Shown: positions 43,797 through 53,194, counted from the stretch's first letter. The stretch is DNA of 64,000 nt from Pinirhizobacter soli (GCF_015905305.1 NZ_JADZLQ010000004.1:248001-312000), one strand, 5' to 3'. Notes: generated by a model not told the origin, from the letters alone. Translations and numbers: made by a program.

Positions 43797-44918
43797 TTAG
43801 CTCCCCTGCGCCTTTACCGTGCTGCCGTCGACCAGCAACAGCTGGCCTTCGGTGACCACCGACTGCCCTTCTTCCAGGCCCTTGTCGATCACCACACGGT
43901 CGCTGAAGGTGGCCCCTGGCGTTACCGGCGTCTGCTTGACCTTGTTATCGGGCCCGACGACGAACACGAACGATCCGTTGCTGTTGGATTGCAACGCCAC
44001 CACCGGCACCGATACGGCGCTTGCGATGCGCGCGGTGGGCAACGATACGTCGGCATACTGGCCCGGAGTAAGCCGCCCATCGGCATTGGCGAAGCGTCCC
44101 TTGAGCAGGATCGTGCTGGTGGTGGTGGCAACCGCGTTGTCGATGAATTCAAGCTCGCCGATGAGCGACGCGGTGTCGCCAGCGATTTTCGCCGATACCG
44201 CGACCGGCCCACGGACCAGCGCCGCACGTACCGACGGCAGGCTGTCCTCGGGGATACTGAAAGTGATGCGGATGGGACTGACCTGGTTCAGCACCACCAG
44301 GTCCGTGATGTTGGCCTGGACGGTGGCGCCAGGATAAGCCAGGGGCTGTCCGGCCACTGCATCGAAGGGCGCGACGATGCGCGCGTAATCCAGCTGCGTG
44401 CGGGAAAGTTGCTCGGCAGCAAGGTCGCTCTGCAGCGCGGCTTCGGCCACACCCAGGTTTGCCTTGAAGGTGTCGTAGTCGGCACGGGAAACGTAGCCCT
44501 TGGCCACCATCTCTGTATAGCGGGCATTGTCCGCGCGCGCCTTGACCAGCTGCGCGCGGTCGCGCGCGACATTGCCGCTGGCCTGGGCCAGCTGCGCCTG
44601 CAGCAGCGAAGGATCGATCTGGGCGATGACATCGCCCTGCTTCACCTTGGCGCCAGGCGTGTAGTGCAGGGCCTGCAACTGGCCGTCCACGCGCGCGCGC
44701 ATGGTCACCGTGGAATAGGCCTCGGCACGCCCGATCACGCGGATGGCAAGGTCCACGTCGCTCCTCGTGGAGCGCGCGATCTTCACCGGTACCGCCTGGG
44801 CGCCCCGATTGGCCGTCTTTGCGTCCTTTCCATCGCCATGCCAGGCGCGCACGCCGATCCACGCGGCAGCGACCACGGCAACCAGGGCGATGACTTTGAT
44901 CCAGGACTTCTTCGACAT
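43797..44918 (-). CDS. RND efflux periplasmic adaptor subunit
   Basis: A 373-residue membrane-fusion protein with an N-terminal anchor (about 7-24), a lipoyl half-motif VDGQLQALHYTPGAKVKQGD and IAQIDPSLLQAQLAQA. A helical hairpin (about 105-160) and YARIVAPFDAVAGQPLAYPG follow, then beta-barrel and membrane-proximal domains ending LLLVDGSTVKAQGS. It should couple the downstream RND permease to an outer-membrane channel encoded elsewhere. A MarR regulator is encoded about 125 bp upstream in the same direction. Confidence 0.9.
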   Translation of the reverse strand: MSKKSWIKVIALVAVVAAAWIGVRAWHGDGKDAKTANRGAQAVPVKIARSTRSDVDLAIRVIGRAEAYSTVTMRARVDGQLQALHYTPGAKVKQGDVIAQIDPSLLQAQLAQASGNVARDRAQLVKARADNARYTEMVAKGYVSRADYDTFKANLGVAEAALQSDLAAEQLSRTQLDYARIVAPFDAVAGQPLAYPGATVQANITDLVVLNQVSPIRITFSIPEDSLPSVRAALVRGPVAVSAKIAGDTASLIGELEFIDNAVATTTSTILLKGRFANADGRLTPGQYADVSLPTARIASAVSVPVVALQSNSNGSFVFVVGPDNKVKQTPVTPGATFSDRVVIDKGLEEGQSVVTEGQLLLVDGSTVKAQGS

Positions 44919-45043
44919 GCCAACCTCATGGAATTACGGGAAATTCGACTTGCTTTCCCGTGAGCCCGCGGATTGTGCCAGCGTTCGGTGCGATTGGGTC
45001 CTGCCAATCGTCCTTTAGCGCTTTGTCATCGCTATAAGCTGCG

Positions 45044-45499
45044 CTAAGCCGTTGACGCAGCACCTTCCAGTGATTGTAAATTTTCCTTCATGCGCTCAAG
45101 GGTGGCCATTAATTGCTCCAATTCCTCACGGGAAATACCCGTTGTGGCATCCCGGCGGATGCTGCGAGCGATGTCTTCCATGTCGTCGATCACCCCCCGC
45201 GACTGCTCGGTATCGTAGAGGCGCCAGCAGCGGCGGTCGGCAGGATCGGCCCGTCGCTCGACGAAACCGGCCGCCTGAAGGCGATCGATTACCCGTCCGA
45301 CGGCGATGGGCTCCATTTCCAGGAATTCAGCGAGCTCCGTCTGGCGCAACCCCGGGCGCCTGTGCAGGACCTTCAGTGCACGCCATTGCGCGCGCGTCAG
45401 GCCGAAACGGACGGCCCGTCGATCGAAGTGCTTGCGGAACAGCAAGGTCACGTCGTTGATCAGGTATCCGAAGGAAATGTCTTCGAGCTTGATGTCCAT
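45044..45499 (-). CDS. MarR-family transcriptional regulator
   Basis: A 151-residue winged-HTH protein. Helix 1 is [20 protein letters not shown], the recognition region is [20 protein letters not shown] and [20 protein letters not shown], and the wing is [22 protein letters not shown]-terminal dimerisation helix ends [12 protein letters not shown]. Likely repressor of the downstream adaptor/RND genes, relieved by a small phenolic or drug ligand. ATG 45499 aligns with the family; an upstream ATG at 45556 would place residues in the promoter. Confidence 0.88.
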   Translation of the reverse strand: MDIKLEDISFGYLINDVTLLFRKHFDRRAVRFGLTRAQWRALKVLHRRPGLRQTELAEFLEMEPIAVGRVIDRLQAAGFVERRADPADRRCWRLYDTEQSRGVIDDMEDIARSIRRDATTGISREELEQLMATLERMKENLQSLEGAASTA

Positions 45500-45529
45500 G
45501 GCCGGCTGCTTATTCTGAACGTGGGGTTG

Positions 45530-45548
45530 AGTATAGTTCGCATGAACT
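45530..45548. promoter_or_regulatory. Candidate -10 element and MarR operator
   Basis: On the minus strand TATACT (45535-45530) resembles a sigma-70 -10 box. The imperfect palindrome AGTTCGCATGAACT (45535-45548) overlaps it, where bound MarR would block RNA polymerase. No good -35 was found. Confidence 0.35.
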
Positions 45549-45573
45549 TGCGGCATGGGTCAAAGGGGGCACC

Positions 45574-46086
45574 GTGTGGATCGAAGTGGTCGAAGGCGAC
45601 ATTACACGGCTGGAAGTGGACGCCATCGTGAACGCGGCCGCCCCCTCGCTGCTGGGTGGCGGGGGCGTGGATGGAGCCATCCACCGTGCCGCCGGCCCGC
45701 GCCTGCTCGAGGCTTGCCGGGTGCTGCCTGAAGTCTCGCCCGGCGTGCGATGCCGTGTGGGAGACGTCCGGGTAACGCCGGGCTTCGACCTGCCGGCGAG
45801 GTACGTCATCCATACTGTGGGCCCCATCTGGCGCGGCGGCAACCACGGCGAGGCCGGGGAGCTCGCTGCCTGTTATCGCCATGCCATACGGGTCGCCTCC
45901 GGCCTGGAACTGACCTCCATCGCCTTTCCGGCCATCAGCTGCGGGGTTTATGGATACCCCGTTGCGGCAGCTTCCGCCGTGGCGGTGGCGGTCATTCACG
46001 CCACCCAGGCCCGCGACGTGGCCATCACGCTGTGCTGCTACAGCCCCGAAACGGCCGATGCGGTGCGCCGCGCGCTGCTGACATGA
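45574..46086 (+). CDS. Macro-domain protein (YmdB/O-acetyl-ADP-ribose deacetylase family) with altered active site
   Basis: A 170-residue macro domain. [20 protein letters not shown] (about 5-24) is followed by [34 protein letters not shown] and [12 protein letters not shown], a close match to E. coli YmdB throughout. The usual NAAN motif reads NAAA: Ala23 replaces the Asn equivalent to YmdB Asn25, while the catalytic Asp (D33) and ADP-ribose-binding loops remain. It may bind ADP-ribose with weak or no hydrolase activity. The start is GTG at 45574 with AAAGGGGG upstream. It is divergent from the marR gene. Confidence 0.88.
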   Translation: MWIEVVEGDITRLEVDAIVNAAAPSLLGGGGVDGAIHRAAGPRLLEACRVLPEVSPGVRCRVGDVRVTPGFDLPARYVIHTVGPIWRGGNHGEAGELAACYRHAIRVASGLELTSIAFPAISCGVYGYPVAAASAVAVAVIHATQARDVAITLCCYSPETADAVRRALLT

Positions 46087-46096
46087 GGGCGTTCAG

Positions 46097-47812
46097 CTAA
46101 CCACTGCCGGGATAGAGCGGGGGAAGATCATCGTGCACGGGTGCGCTATCCCGTGCCCAGGCAAGACCCGGTTCGAAAGCCCGACGCAACGCCTGGGCGT
46201 CAAGGACCGCTCCCCCCGGGGCAAAACGCGCCCGCTGCAAGCCTTCAATGGCCTGGCGCTGGGCCGGCGAGGCAAGCGCGAGGCCAAGCTCACCGAGGTT
46301 TCGCACCGCCGGCCGCGTTTCCCGCGCCCATCGAAGCAGGGCCTGGCCGATGCCTGCCGCGTCGCCCGTGGTAACGGCGGCAAGGAAACCCTTGCGACCA
46401 CCCGCCATCCCTGACTCCGTGGCCGGGAGCCCGGGGCGCGGGGCACGATTACGGCGCCGCCACAGCCAGACAGCAAGCACCAGGGTAACCAGCCATACCA
46501 CCACCAGCGCCGCGGCAATGGCCTTCCAGCGGGATACCAAGCTGACCGTTTCGCGGCCTGCCAATGGCGCGGCAGTCGGTGCGGACTCATGGGAGGCAAC
46601 CGCCGCATCCGGCGTTGCCGTGGCAGCGGAGGATCCGGTGGCAGGTGCGGGTGCACCCGGCGGGCCAGTGACCTCGATGCTGGCCGCGGGCACGCTAGCT
46701 GTTTCCATCGCGCGCTTGCGCGTATTCCACCAATGCAGGGTGATCGGGGGGATCGACAGCGTGCCGGCCCGGGTCGGCACCACCGCAAAGGCCTGTGAGC
46801 GCCGGCCAATAAGCGCGCTGCCATCGTCGCGGGTACCGGTGCTGGCCTTGTCCGGATAGACATCGGCGCCGTCGAGTTTGGGCAGGCTCAGGGCCGGAAG
46901 GACCTCAAAGGGAAGACCGGTGGCCTCCAGCGTGAGGTTCAGCGTGAGCGGCGTTCCCACATGCGCCTTGCCGTCGGCCGGCAGGCCATCGAGCTTCAAC
47001 GTAAGGGCGGAAGCGGGAAGCCAGGTACCCTGCGACCCGGCATCGGGGACTGGATCGACGTCGACCTCGACAGTGTTGGATACCGCCGAGACCGGCGAGG
47101 TACCGGCGAAGAAAGGATCCTGGCCGCGCTGGTCGAGCGCCTCGCCCTGGAAATTCACCGGCGGGATGGTGAGCTTGCCGGCATGCTGGGCAAACACCAC
47201 GTAGTGCCGCTCGAGCACGCGATAGGTGGTGCCGTTGCGCTGCGCCTGGTAGTTGCTGTCGTTGCCGACACGACGCATCGACAGGCCCGCCGTCTGTGGA
47301 TCGCCCAGCGAACCGTCGGCCAGGTCCAGGGCGTAGAGCAACCTCACCGTATACGAAATGGCCTGGCCGACGATGGCGTGGTCAGTGTCGGCGGAGGCCT
47401 CGAGGAACACCGGCCCCTGCCGTGACGAGGGCGCAGCCGCGCTGGCATCGTCCACGTGCAGGCTGAGCGGCGAGGTGAGTTGCCCGGCGACGTCAAGAGC
47501 GGGGATGGTGATCGTGCCGGGATGGTTCGGCCGCAGGGCCACGCCGAACTCGGTACGTAGCGTGCGCTGGCCATTAATGATCGAAAGGCTGCTGTTGGTG
47601 GAGCTGCCCAGCACGGCGAAATCGCCCGACAACGGCGATAGGTCGGGTGGCGAAGCCTGCTGCAGCCCATCGACGGTGATGGTGAGCGCCACCGTTTCAC
47701 CCAACCGCGCCTGCGTGCGGTCAAGGCTCGCCCGCGCCGTCACCTGTGCCAGCACGGCGACAGGCAGCAGGGCGAAGACGAGCAGGAAAACCAGGCGGCG
47801 CGCCCTGATCAT
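46097..47812 (-). CDS. batD: BatD family (oxygen tolerance) membrane protein
   Basis: A 571-residue protein with a signal peptide (about 1-22) and a long periplasmic region of repeated Ig-like domains (ASLDRTQARLGETVALTITV, PGTITIPALDVAGQLTSP, LTIPPVNFQGEAL). A Pro/Ala linker precedes one transmembrane helix (about 431-451, AIAALVVVWLVTLVLAVWLW) and a cytoplasmic tail. It is the last gene of the Bat operon and overlaps BatB by 4 bp. Bat proteins aid stress and oxygen tolerance in Bacteroides and spirochaetes; the role in gammaproteobacteria is unproven. Confidence 0.86.
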   Translation of the reverse strand: MIRARRLVFLLVFALLPVAVLAQVTARASLDRTQARLGETVALTITVDGLQQASPPDLSPLSGDFAVLGSSTNSSLSIINGQRTLRTEFGVALRPNHPGTITIPALDVAGQLTSPLSLHVDDASAAAPSSRQGPVFLEASADTDHAIVGQAISYTVRLLYALDLADGSLGDPQTAGLSMRRVGNDSNYQAQRNGTTYRVLERHYVVFAQHAGKLTIPPVNFQGEALDQRGQDPFFAGTSPVSAVSNTVEVDVDPVPDAGSQGTWLPASALTLKLDGLPADGKAHVGTPLTLNLTLEATGLPFEVLPALSLPKLDGADVYPDKASTGTRDDGSALIGRRSQAFAVVPTRAGTLSIPPITLHWWNTRKRAMETASVPAASIEVTGPPGAPAPATGSSAATATPDAAVASHESAPTAAPLAGRETVSLVSRWKAIAAALVVVWLVTLVLAVWLWRRRNRAPRPGLPATESGMAGGRKGFLAAVTTGDAAGIGQALLRWARETRPAVRNLGELGLALASPAQRQAIEGLQRARFAPGGAVLDAQALRRAFEPGLAWARDSAPVHDDLPPLYPGSG

Positions 47813-49710
47813 GGTTCATCGTCCGGTTGCACGCCCTGGCGGCGCTGGTAGTCGAGCATGAATTTCCGGCGCAGCAAACCACCTGGATCGTCAGGCACGC
47901 GCTGCAGGGCCTGGCGTAGCGCAGGAGGCAGGTTTCGACTGCCGTCGGCATCCTCCGCCTGTACGCCTAAGTCGTGGCTGCCGTCGCCCTTGTCGGCCTT
48001 GGCCTTGCCGGCCATGGCACGGTCCATCTGCTCTTTCAGGGCCTGCTGGGCGGCCTTGGCCTGGGCGTCCTGGCGGGCTTCGGCTTCCTTGTCGAGCTTG
48101 CCCGTAGTGTCCTTGCCATCCTTGCCGGCGTCGTTCTGGTCCGGGTTCGATGGCGGCGCCTTGCCATTGGATTCACCGGTGCCCTGGCCCTGCGACGGAG
48201 AATCCTCGCCCTGGCCCTGCCCCGGAGCCTGCTGCTGGCCACCGCTGTCCTGCTTGCCGCCCTGTTTGTCCTTGCCCTTGCCGCCCTCGCCCTTCTGCTT
48301 GTCGTCGCCGTCCTTGCCCTGCTGGGCGTCCTTGGACTTTTGCTGCTGCTGTTTGTCCTGCTGTTTCATGAAAGCTTCGACCGCCTTGCGGTTGGCGGTG
48401 GCATCGGCGTGGCCGGGTTGCAACTTCAGGGCGCGGTCGTAGGCGGTGATGGCCTCGGGGTACTTGCCCGCCTTGGCCAGGGCGTTGCCAAGGTTGTAGG
48501 CAGCATCGCTGCCGGGAAGTTTTGCGTAGGTATCGGCCGCCGCGCCGTAGTCGTTTTCCTTGTAGGCAGCCGCGGCGGCAAGGTTGGGGTCGGTCGCCAG
48601 TTCGCGGGCCTTCGACGCATCGCCGGCAGCCAGTGCCGCTGCCGCGCGCTGGTTGCGATTGTGGAAGATATCGTCGGCATGGGCCCTGGGCGCGACCATT
48701 GGCGCCGCGACGAGGACCGCCATCAGCAACCAGCCGCGGCGGAACATCAACGCGAACAGCGGCAAAAGCGCCAGCACGAACCACGGGCCGCGGTCCTGCC
48801 AGTCGGAGGCTTCGGCGTTCTCCGCCTTCGCCTGGGAAGGGTCGGCGACCAGCATGGCGCGCAGGGCATCGATATCGCGATGGCTTTCATCCATCGGCAC
48901 GAAGATACCGCCGCCGGCACTGGCCAGCGCCGACAGGGCGGCATCGTTGCGCGCCGCCATCACCACGTTGCCGCCGGCGTCCTTGACGAAGCCACCGTCG
49001 GGCGCGGCAATCGGTCCGCCGCGTGCAGTACCGATGCCCAACACGGAAACGCGGATGCCACGAGCGCGGGCGCGAGCCGCGGCGGCGATCGCGTTCTTGT
49101 CGGCGTCGTCGGTCACCAGCACCAGCGAACCACCGCGGCTGGCCGCATGAGCGATGGCATCGGCGCCCATGTCGATCGCGCGTGCCGCGTCGTTGCCGTC
49201 CACCGGCATCGCATCGGGTGACAGTGCATTGAGCAGTTCATCGGTGCTGTGCGCATCGGAGGTGAGCGGCGCCACCAGGAAGGCGTCGCCGGCATAAGCC
49301 ACCAGGCCGTTCAGCCCATCGCGATTGGCTTCGAAGAGGTCGCGCACCTTGTAGCGGGCACGGCTGGCGCGGTCGGGCACCAGGTCACGCGACTGCATGT
49401 GCGAGGACATCGACACCGCCACCAGTTGCGCGGCGCGGTCGGCGAACAATGGCTGCAACTGGCGATCCCACGAGGGACCTGCCATGGCCACGATGGCAAG
49501 CACCGCGGCAAGCGCGCCCAGCACCAGTGGCAGGCGCTGCCGCACGGGCTTGCCTTCCATCAGGAACGGCAGCAAGGGGGAATCGACCAGGCCATCGAAC
49601 ACGCGCGGCGTGCCGCGACCACGCACGAGCAACCACGCGCCCAGCGGCACGGCGAGCAACAACCACAGCCAGGTCGGCTGGATGAAATGGAAGGCCGTAA
49701 GCGCGCTCAT
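47809..49710 (-). CDS. batB: BatB/BatC-type VWA-TPR membrane protein with degenerate metal site
   Basis: A 633-residue fusion of BatB and BatC functions. Two N-terminal helices (about 13-30, 58-78) precede a VWA domain (about 88-290), a helix at about 312-340 and a TPR region (about 385-435, AAYNLGNALAKAGKYPEAIT). A very polar Gln/Lys/Gly/Asp tail with low complexity (about 440-600) ends FMLDYQRRQGVQPDDEP. The VWA MIDAS should read DxSxS; here it is S100-M-S102-S-H104. The upstream BatA has an intact site. It overlaps both neighbours by 4 bp. Confidence 0.87.
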   Translation of the reverse strand: MSALTAFHFIQPTWLWLLLAVPLGAWLLVRGRGTPRVFDGLVDSPLLPFLMEGKPVRQRLPLVLGALAAVLAIVAMAGPSWDRQLQPLFADRAAQLVAVSMSSHMQSRDLVPDRASRARYKVRDLFEANRDGLNGLVAYAGDAFLVAPLTSDAHSTDELLNALSPDAMPVDGNDAARAIDMGADAIAHAASRGGSLVLVTDDADKNAIAAAARARARGIRVSVLGIGTARGGPIAAPDGGFVKDAGGNVVMAARNDAALSALASAGGGIFVPMDESHRDIDALRAMLVADPSQAKAENAEASDWQDRGPWFVLALLPLFALMFRRGWLLMAVLVAAPMVAPRAHADDIFHNRNQRAAAALAAGDASKARELATDPNLAAAAAYKENDYGAAADTYAKLPGSDAAYNLGNALAKAGKYPEAITAYDRALKLQPGHADATANRKAVEAFMKQQDKQQQQKSKDAQQGKDGDDKQKGEGGKGKDKQGGKQDSGGQQQAPGQGQGEDSPSQGQGTGESNGKAPPSNPDQNDAGKDGKDTTGKLDKEAEARQDAQAKAAQQALKEQMDRAMAGKAKADKGDGSHDLGVQAEDADGSRNLPPALRQALQRVPDDPGGLLRRKFMLDYQRRQGVQPDDEP

Positions 49711-50702
49711 GCTGTCGCCCTCGGTCTGAGCATCCGCGACAGTGACGCCAGCAACACCAGCACGAGGCCGGCCGCCAGGGGCCAGCGGAACAATTCGATA
49801 TGCGGACGCAGCGGCTGGCCCTGGTGCGGCATCGGTTCGAGTGCATCGATGCTGCGATATGCATCGGCCAGCGCGCTGGTGTCAGTGGCGCGGAAGAAGC
49901 GGCCGCCGGTGTCGTTGGCCATGGAGGTGAGCATGCCCACGTCCAGGTCGGCCGACGGATTGACCACGCTGGAACCGAAGAAGCCCGGCACGGTCATGCG
50001 GTCGGCGCCGATGCCGATGGTGTAGATACGCACGCCGGCGGCCTTCGCCGCGCGCGCCGCATCAAGCGGCTGGATCGCCCCGGTGTTGTTCACGCCGTCG
50101 GTGAGCAACACCATCACGCGCGCCTGGGTGGGCAACGACGCCAACCGCTTGACGGCCACGCCGATCGCATCGCCGATCGCCGTTTCGCGACCAGCCAGGC
50201 CCACGGCGGAACCGTCCAGTTGGGCGTGCACGGCATCCAGGTCGTAGGTAAGCGGAGTGACCAAATAAGCCTGCGATCCGAACAGGATCAAGCCCAGTTC
50301 ATCGCCCGAACGCCGCGAGATGAAATCGCCGGCAATCGCCTTCACCGCGGCAAAACGGCTTACCGGCTGACCGGCCAGCACCATGTCTTCCTGCGCCATG
50401 GAACCGGAGAGATCCACCGCCAGCATCATTGCGCGGCCGCTGTGTTCCTGCGCCTGGGGCGGCCCCAGCCACTGCGGGCGGATGGCCGCTCCCACCAGGC
50501 ACAGCCACGCCAGGCCAAGCAAGAGCCATGATCCGCGCGGCGAACGGCCGCCGACCGCGGTAGCCAGCGACAGGCCCGGTTGCGGCAGGTTGAGCGCTTG
50601 TCCCGGCGCTTCCGGGCGCAACCACCAGCGCAGCAGCCAGGGCAGCGGCAATACCGCGGCAAGCCAGGGCCATGCAATGAGGGGAAGATGCAGCTCAGGC
50701 AC
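49707..50702 (-). CDS. batA: BatA-type VWA membrane protein
   Basis: A 331-residue protein. Two N-terminal helices (about 9-27, 57-75) lead to a VWA domain (about 92-285) with an intact MIDAS AVDLSGSM (D97, S99, S101), the Thr loop LVTPLTYDLDAV and VMVLLTDGVNNTG, and a C-terminal helix (about 308-323). The start is GTG at 50702, preceded by GGAGG and overlapping the DUF4381 gene end by 8 bp; a longer open frame exists but overlaps that gene. It pairs with BatB. Confidence 0.88.
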   Translation of the reverse strand: MPELHLPLIAWPWLAAVLPLPWLLRWWLRPEAPGQALNLPQPGLSLATAVGGRSPRGSWLLLGLAWLCLVGAAIRPQWLGPPQAQEHSGRAMMLAVDLSGSMAQEDMVLAGQPVSRFAAVKAIAGDFISRRSGDELGLILFGSQAYLVTPLTYDLDAVHAQLDGSAVGLAGRETAIGDAIGVAVKRLASLPTQARVMVLLTDGVNNTGAIQPLDAARAAKAAGVRIYTIGIGADRMTVPGFFGSSVVNPSADLDVGMLTSMANDTGGRFFRATDTSALADAYRSIDALEPMPHQGQPLRPHIELFRWPLAAGLVLVLLASLSRMLRPRATA

Positions 50703-51174
50703 GGTGCCTCCGGCGCACAGGCAGCGCCACCCGCAGCCACGCGTCCGCACTGCGATGGACGGCGTCGACATCCAGCGTGGCCGATGGGCGATACAAGACT
50801 GTCTCCAGGCTTGCCAGGGGCATCACGTCGACTTTCGGCGCCAGGGCCTGCAGCGATGCCGACCAGGCATTGCCCTGCTGGACCACCACGCTGGCGTCGT
50901 GCCTGCGGGCGACACGGCGCAGCAACTGGGACACCTCGCGAGCGTAGGCAGGCAGGTCGCCGTCGTTGCCGTAGCGATCGCGTGCACGGTCGAGTTCGGC
51001 CAGCACCGCGGCATGTCGACGGCGTTCAAGCATGCGCCGGCGCCACCACCACGCCGCCGCGCCCATCAGCAGCAGGCATGCGGCGATCAGGATCCACCAG
51101 CCCGGTGCCAGTGGCCACCAGCCAGGCGGGGGCGGCAAATGGATGTCGCGTAGTTGCAAGTTCGGTTGCGTCAT
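50695..51174 (-). CDS. DUF4381 domain-containing membrane protein
   Basis: A 159-residue protein with the family start LRDIHLPPPPGWWPLAPGWW, one transmembrane helix (about 25-44) and a cytoplasmic helical domain containing LPAYAREVSQLLRRVARRHD. DUF4381 genes lie between DUF58 and BatA in most proteobacterial Bat operons, so it is probably a structural part of the complex. It overlaps the DUF58 stop by 4 bp. Confidence 0.85.
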   Translation of the reverse strand: MTQPNLQLRDIHLPPPPGWWPLAPGWWILIAACLLLMGAAAWWWRRRMLERRRHAAVLAELDRARDRYGNDGDLPAYAREVSQLLRRVARRHDASVVVQQGNAWSASLQALAPKVDVMPLASLETVLYRPSATLDVDAVHRSADAWLRVALPVRRRHRA

Positions 51175-52103
51175 CGCGGGCCGCCCTTGCCCAGCAGGTG
51201 GGCGATGCCATCGAGTGGATCGGCAGCGGTATCGATGATGCGATGGCGCAGGCCAAGTTCCGTGGCCAGCGACTGCAGGCGGCGGTGCCCCTCGCCCATG
51301 GCTTGCGCAAAGGCCTCGCGCTGGGCCTGGCCATGAAGCTCTACTTCGAAGCGCTCGCCGTTATGCGCGAAGGGATAACGCCCGGCGGGGGGAACGTTCA
51401 ACTCCAGCGCATCGGACACACCCAGCAAAAGCACTTCGGCGCGGCGGGCCACGCCAAGCAGGCTGCCGCGCGTGGCGTCGTCGCAACTGAAACCATCGGT
51501 CACTACCAGCACGCGACGGGCGCCATGCGCGGCACGACCGGTGCGTTGCAGGGCGGCGGCGAGGGTTTCATCCCCGTGCACCGGCCCGACGGCATCCCAG
51601 CGTGCCAGGGCACCGGCGATGGCCAGGGCGCCGCGTTGGGCGCCCTGGGCGCGCAGCTGGCCGCGCTGGCCGCCGAAGGCGATCAGGCCGACCTTGTCAC
51701 CGCCCCGCATCGCGTACCACGTGGCCAGCGCCACCGCACGCGCGGCCTGCACCGACTTGAATCGCGCGCGCGTGCCGAAGCGCATGCCGGCATTGGTATC
51801 CACCACCACCAGCAACCTTCCTTCGCGCTCTTCCTCGAACAGCTTCGTATGCAGGCGTCCGCTGCGCGCGGTCAGGCGCCAGTCGAGCCGGCGAACATCG
51901 TCGCCCGGCTGGTAGGCGCGCGATTCGGCGTAGTCCATGCCGCGCCCGTGCAGGCGGCTGGACTGCTGCCCGTGGCGGGCCGTATGCACACGCTCGGGGG
52001 GCAGCTTCACCCGCGCCACGCGTGCACGCAGGGCGATCAGTTCGGCGAGGCTGACACGGGTGCGACCGTCGCCGTCGATGCTGGCGTCGACGGCGGTGTT
52101 CAC
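51171..52103 (-). CDS. DUF58 domain-containing protein
   Basis: A 310-residue protein with the DUF58 signature YQPGDDVRRLDWRLTARSGR (about 86-105) in front of a VWA-like domain: LLVVVDTNAGMRFG, VALATWYAMRGGDKVGLIAF, VLVVTDGFS. The VWA metal site is atypical (DTNAG). DUF58 proteins are standard partners of MoxR ATPases. It is located between MoxR and DUF4381 with 4-bp overlaps, so the whole operon is translated as one coupled unit. Confidence 0.88.
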   Translation of the reverse strand: MNTAVDASIDGDGRTRVSLAELIALRARVARVKLPPERVHTARHGQQSSRLHGRGMDYAESRAYQPGDDVRRLDWRLTARSGRLHTKLFEEEREGRLLVVVDTNAGMRFGTRARFKSVQAARAVALATWYAMRGGDKVGLIAFGGQRGQLRAQGAQRGALAIAGALARWDAVGPVHGDETLAAALQRTGRAAHGARRVLVVTDGFSCDDATRGSLLGVARRAEVLLLGVSDALELNVPPAGRYPFAHNGERFEVELHGQAQREAFAQAMGEGHRRLQSLATELGLRHRIIDTAADPLDGIAHLLGKGGPR

Positions 52104-53110
52104 GGCAACGGCACGAGGTCCAGCAGGCGGTCGATGATGCGGTCGGGGCGGATGCCTTCGGCCTCGGCTTCGTAGCTGGGCAGGATGCGGTGGCGAAGGA
52201 CTTCGTGGGCCACGGCGTGGACATCTTCGGGAAGCGCGTAGTCGCGCCCGGCAAGCCAGGCACGGGCCCGCGCGCAGCGATCAAGCGCAATGGAGGCGCG
52301 GGGACTGGCGCCCCAGGCGATCCAGCGCGCCAGTTCAGGGCCGTAGCGCCCGGCATCGCGCGAGGCCAGCACCAGCTGGGCCAGGTAATTTTCCAGCGCG
52401 GGCGAGACGTGCACGTTCAGTACCGCATCGCGCGCGGCAAAGACGTCGGCCGGCGTGAGCATCGGCTTCACCGGCACCGGCGTGTGCATCGACTGCCGCG
52501 CCTGCTCGCGCGCCAGGCGCAGGATGGCCAGTTCCGCGTCAGCGTCGGGGTAGCCGATGGTCACGTGCATGGTGAAGCGGTCGAGCTGGGCTTCGGGCAG
52601 GGCGAAGGTGCCTTCCTGCTCGATCGGGTTCTGCGTGGCCATCACCATGAAGAGGTCGGGCAACGGCCAGGTGCGGCGGCCGATGGTGATCTGCCGCTCG
52701 GCCATGGCTTCCAAGAGCGCAGACTGCACCTTGGCCGGTGCGCGATTGATTTCGTCGGCCAGCACGATGTTGTGGAACAACGGGCCGCGCTCGAATTCGA
52801 AGGTGCCCGCCTGCGGCCGGAAGATGTCGGTGCCGGTAAGGTCCGCGGGCAGGAGGTCGGGCGTGAACTGCACGCGGTGGAAATCCGCATCGATGCGCTG
52901 GGCCAGCGCCTTGATGGCGGTGGTCTTGGCCAGGCCCGGGGCGCCTTCCACCAGCAGGTGGCCGTCGGCCAGGAGAGCGACGAGCAGGCATTCCACCAGG
53001 TGCGGCTGGCCGATGATGCTGCGGGCGAGATCCTCACGCAGTGCGGCGAACGCGGCCTGCAGCGGATGGCCGGGCGATGTGGCGGGTGCGGGCGGTGCTG
53101 GGGTCATCAT
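52100..53110 (-). CDS. MoxR family AAA+ ATPase
   Basis: A 336-residue AAA+ chaperone. Walker A-like EGAPGLAKTT (about 55-64, with Ala at the middle Gly position common in MoxR), Walker B VLADEINRAPAKVQ, sensor 1 VMATQNPIEQEGTF and sensor 2 SPRASIALDRCARA are present. It opens the Bat operon and likely powers maturation or metal insertion of the downstream VWA proteins. An intrinsic terminator shared with pilQ lies upstream of its promoter region. Confidence 0.92.
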   Translation of the reverse strand: MMTPAPPAPATSPGHPLQAAFAALREDLARSIIGQPHLVECLLVALLADGHLLVEGAPGLAKTTAIKALAQRIDADFHRVQFTPDLLPADLTGTDIFRPQAGTFEFERGPLFHNIVLADEINRAPAKVQSALLEAMAERQITIGRRTWPLPDLFMVMATQNPIEQEGTFALPEAQLDRFTMHVTIGYPDADAELAILRLAREQARQSMHTPVPVKPMLTPADVFAARDAVLNVHVSPALENYLAQLVLASRDAGRYGPELARWIAWGASPRASIALDRCARARAWLAGRDYALPEDVHAVAHEVLRHRILPSYEAEAEGIRPDRIIDRLLDLVPLP

Positions 53111-53194
53111 TCAGGTTCAGACCGTCGGGGAAGCGATAAGTTTACTGAACCGGCGGCCCGGGGGCTTGTGCCTAAAGGCTTGTAGCCATCCAAG

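Noticed and set aside
46097..53110. Bat operon considered as a MoxR-VWA defence or ternary anti-phage system
   Set aside because: Gene order MoxR-DUF58-DUF4381-BatA-BatB-BatD is the standard chromosomal Bat operon; nothing defence-like is adjacent.
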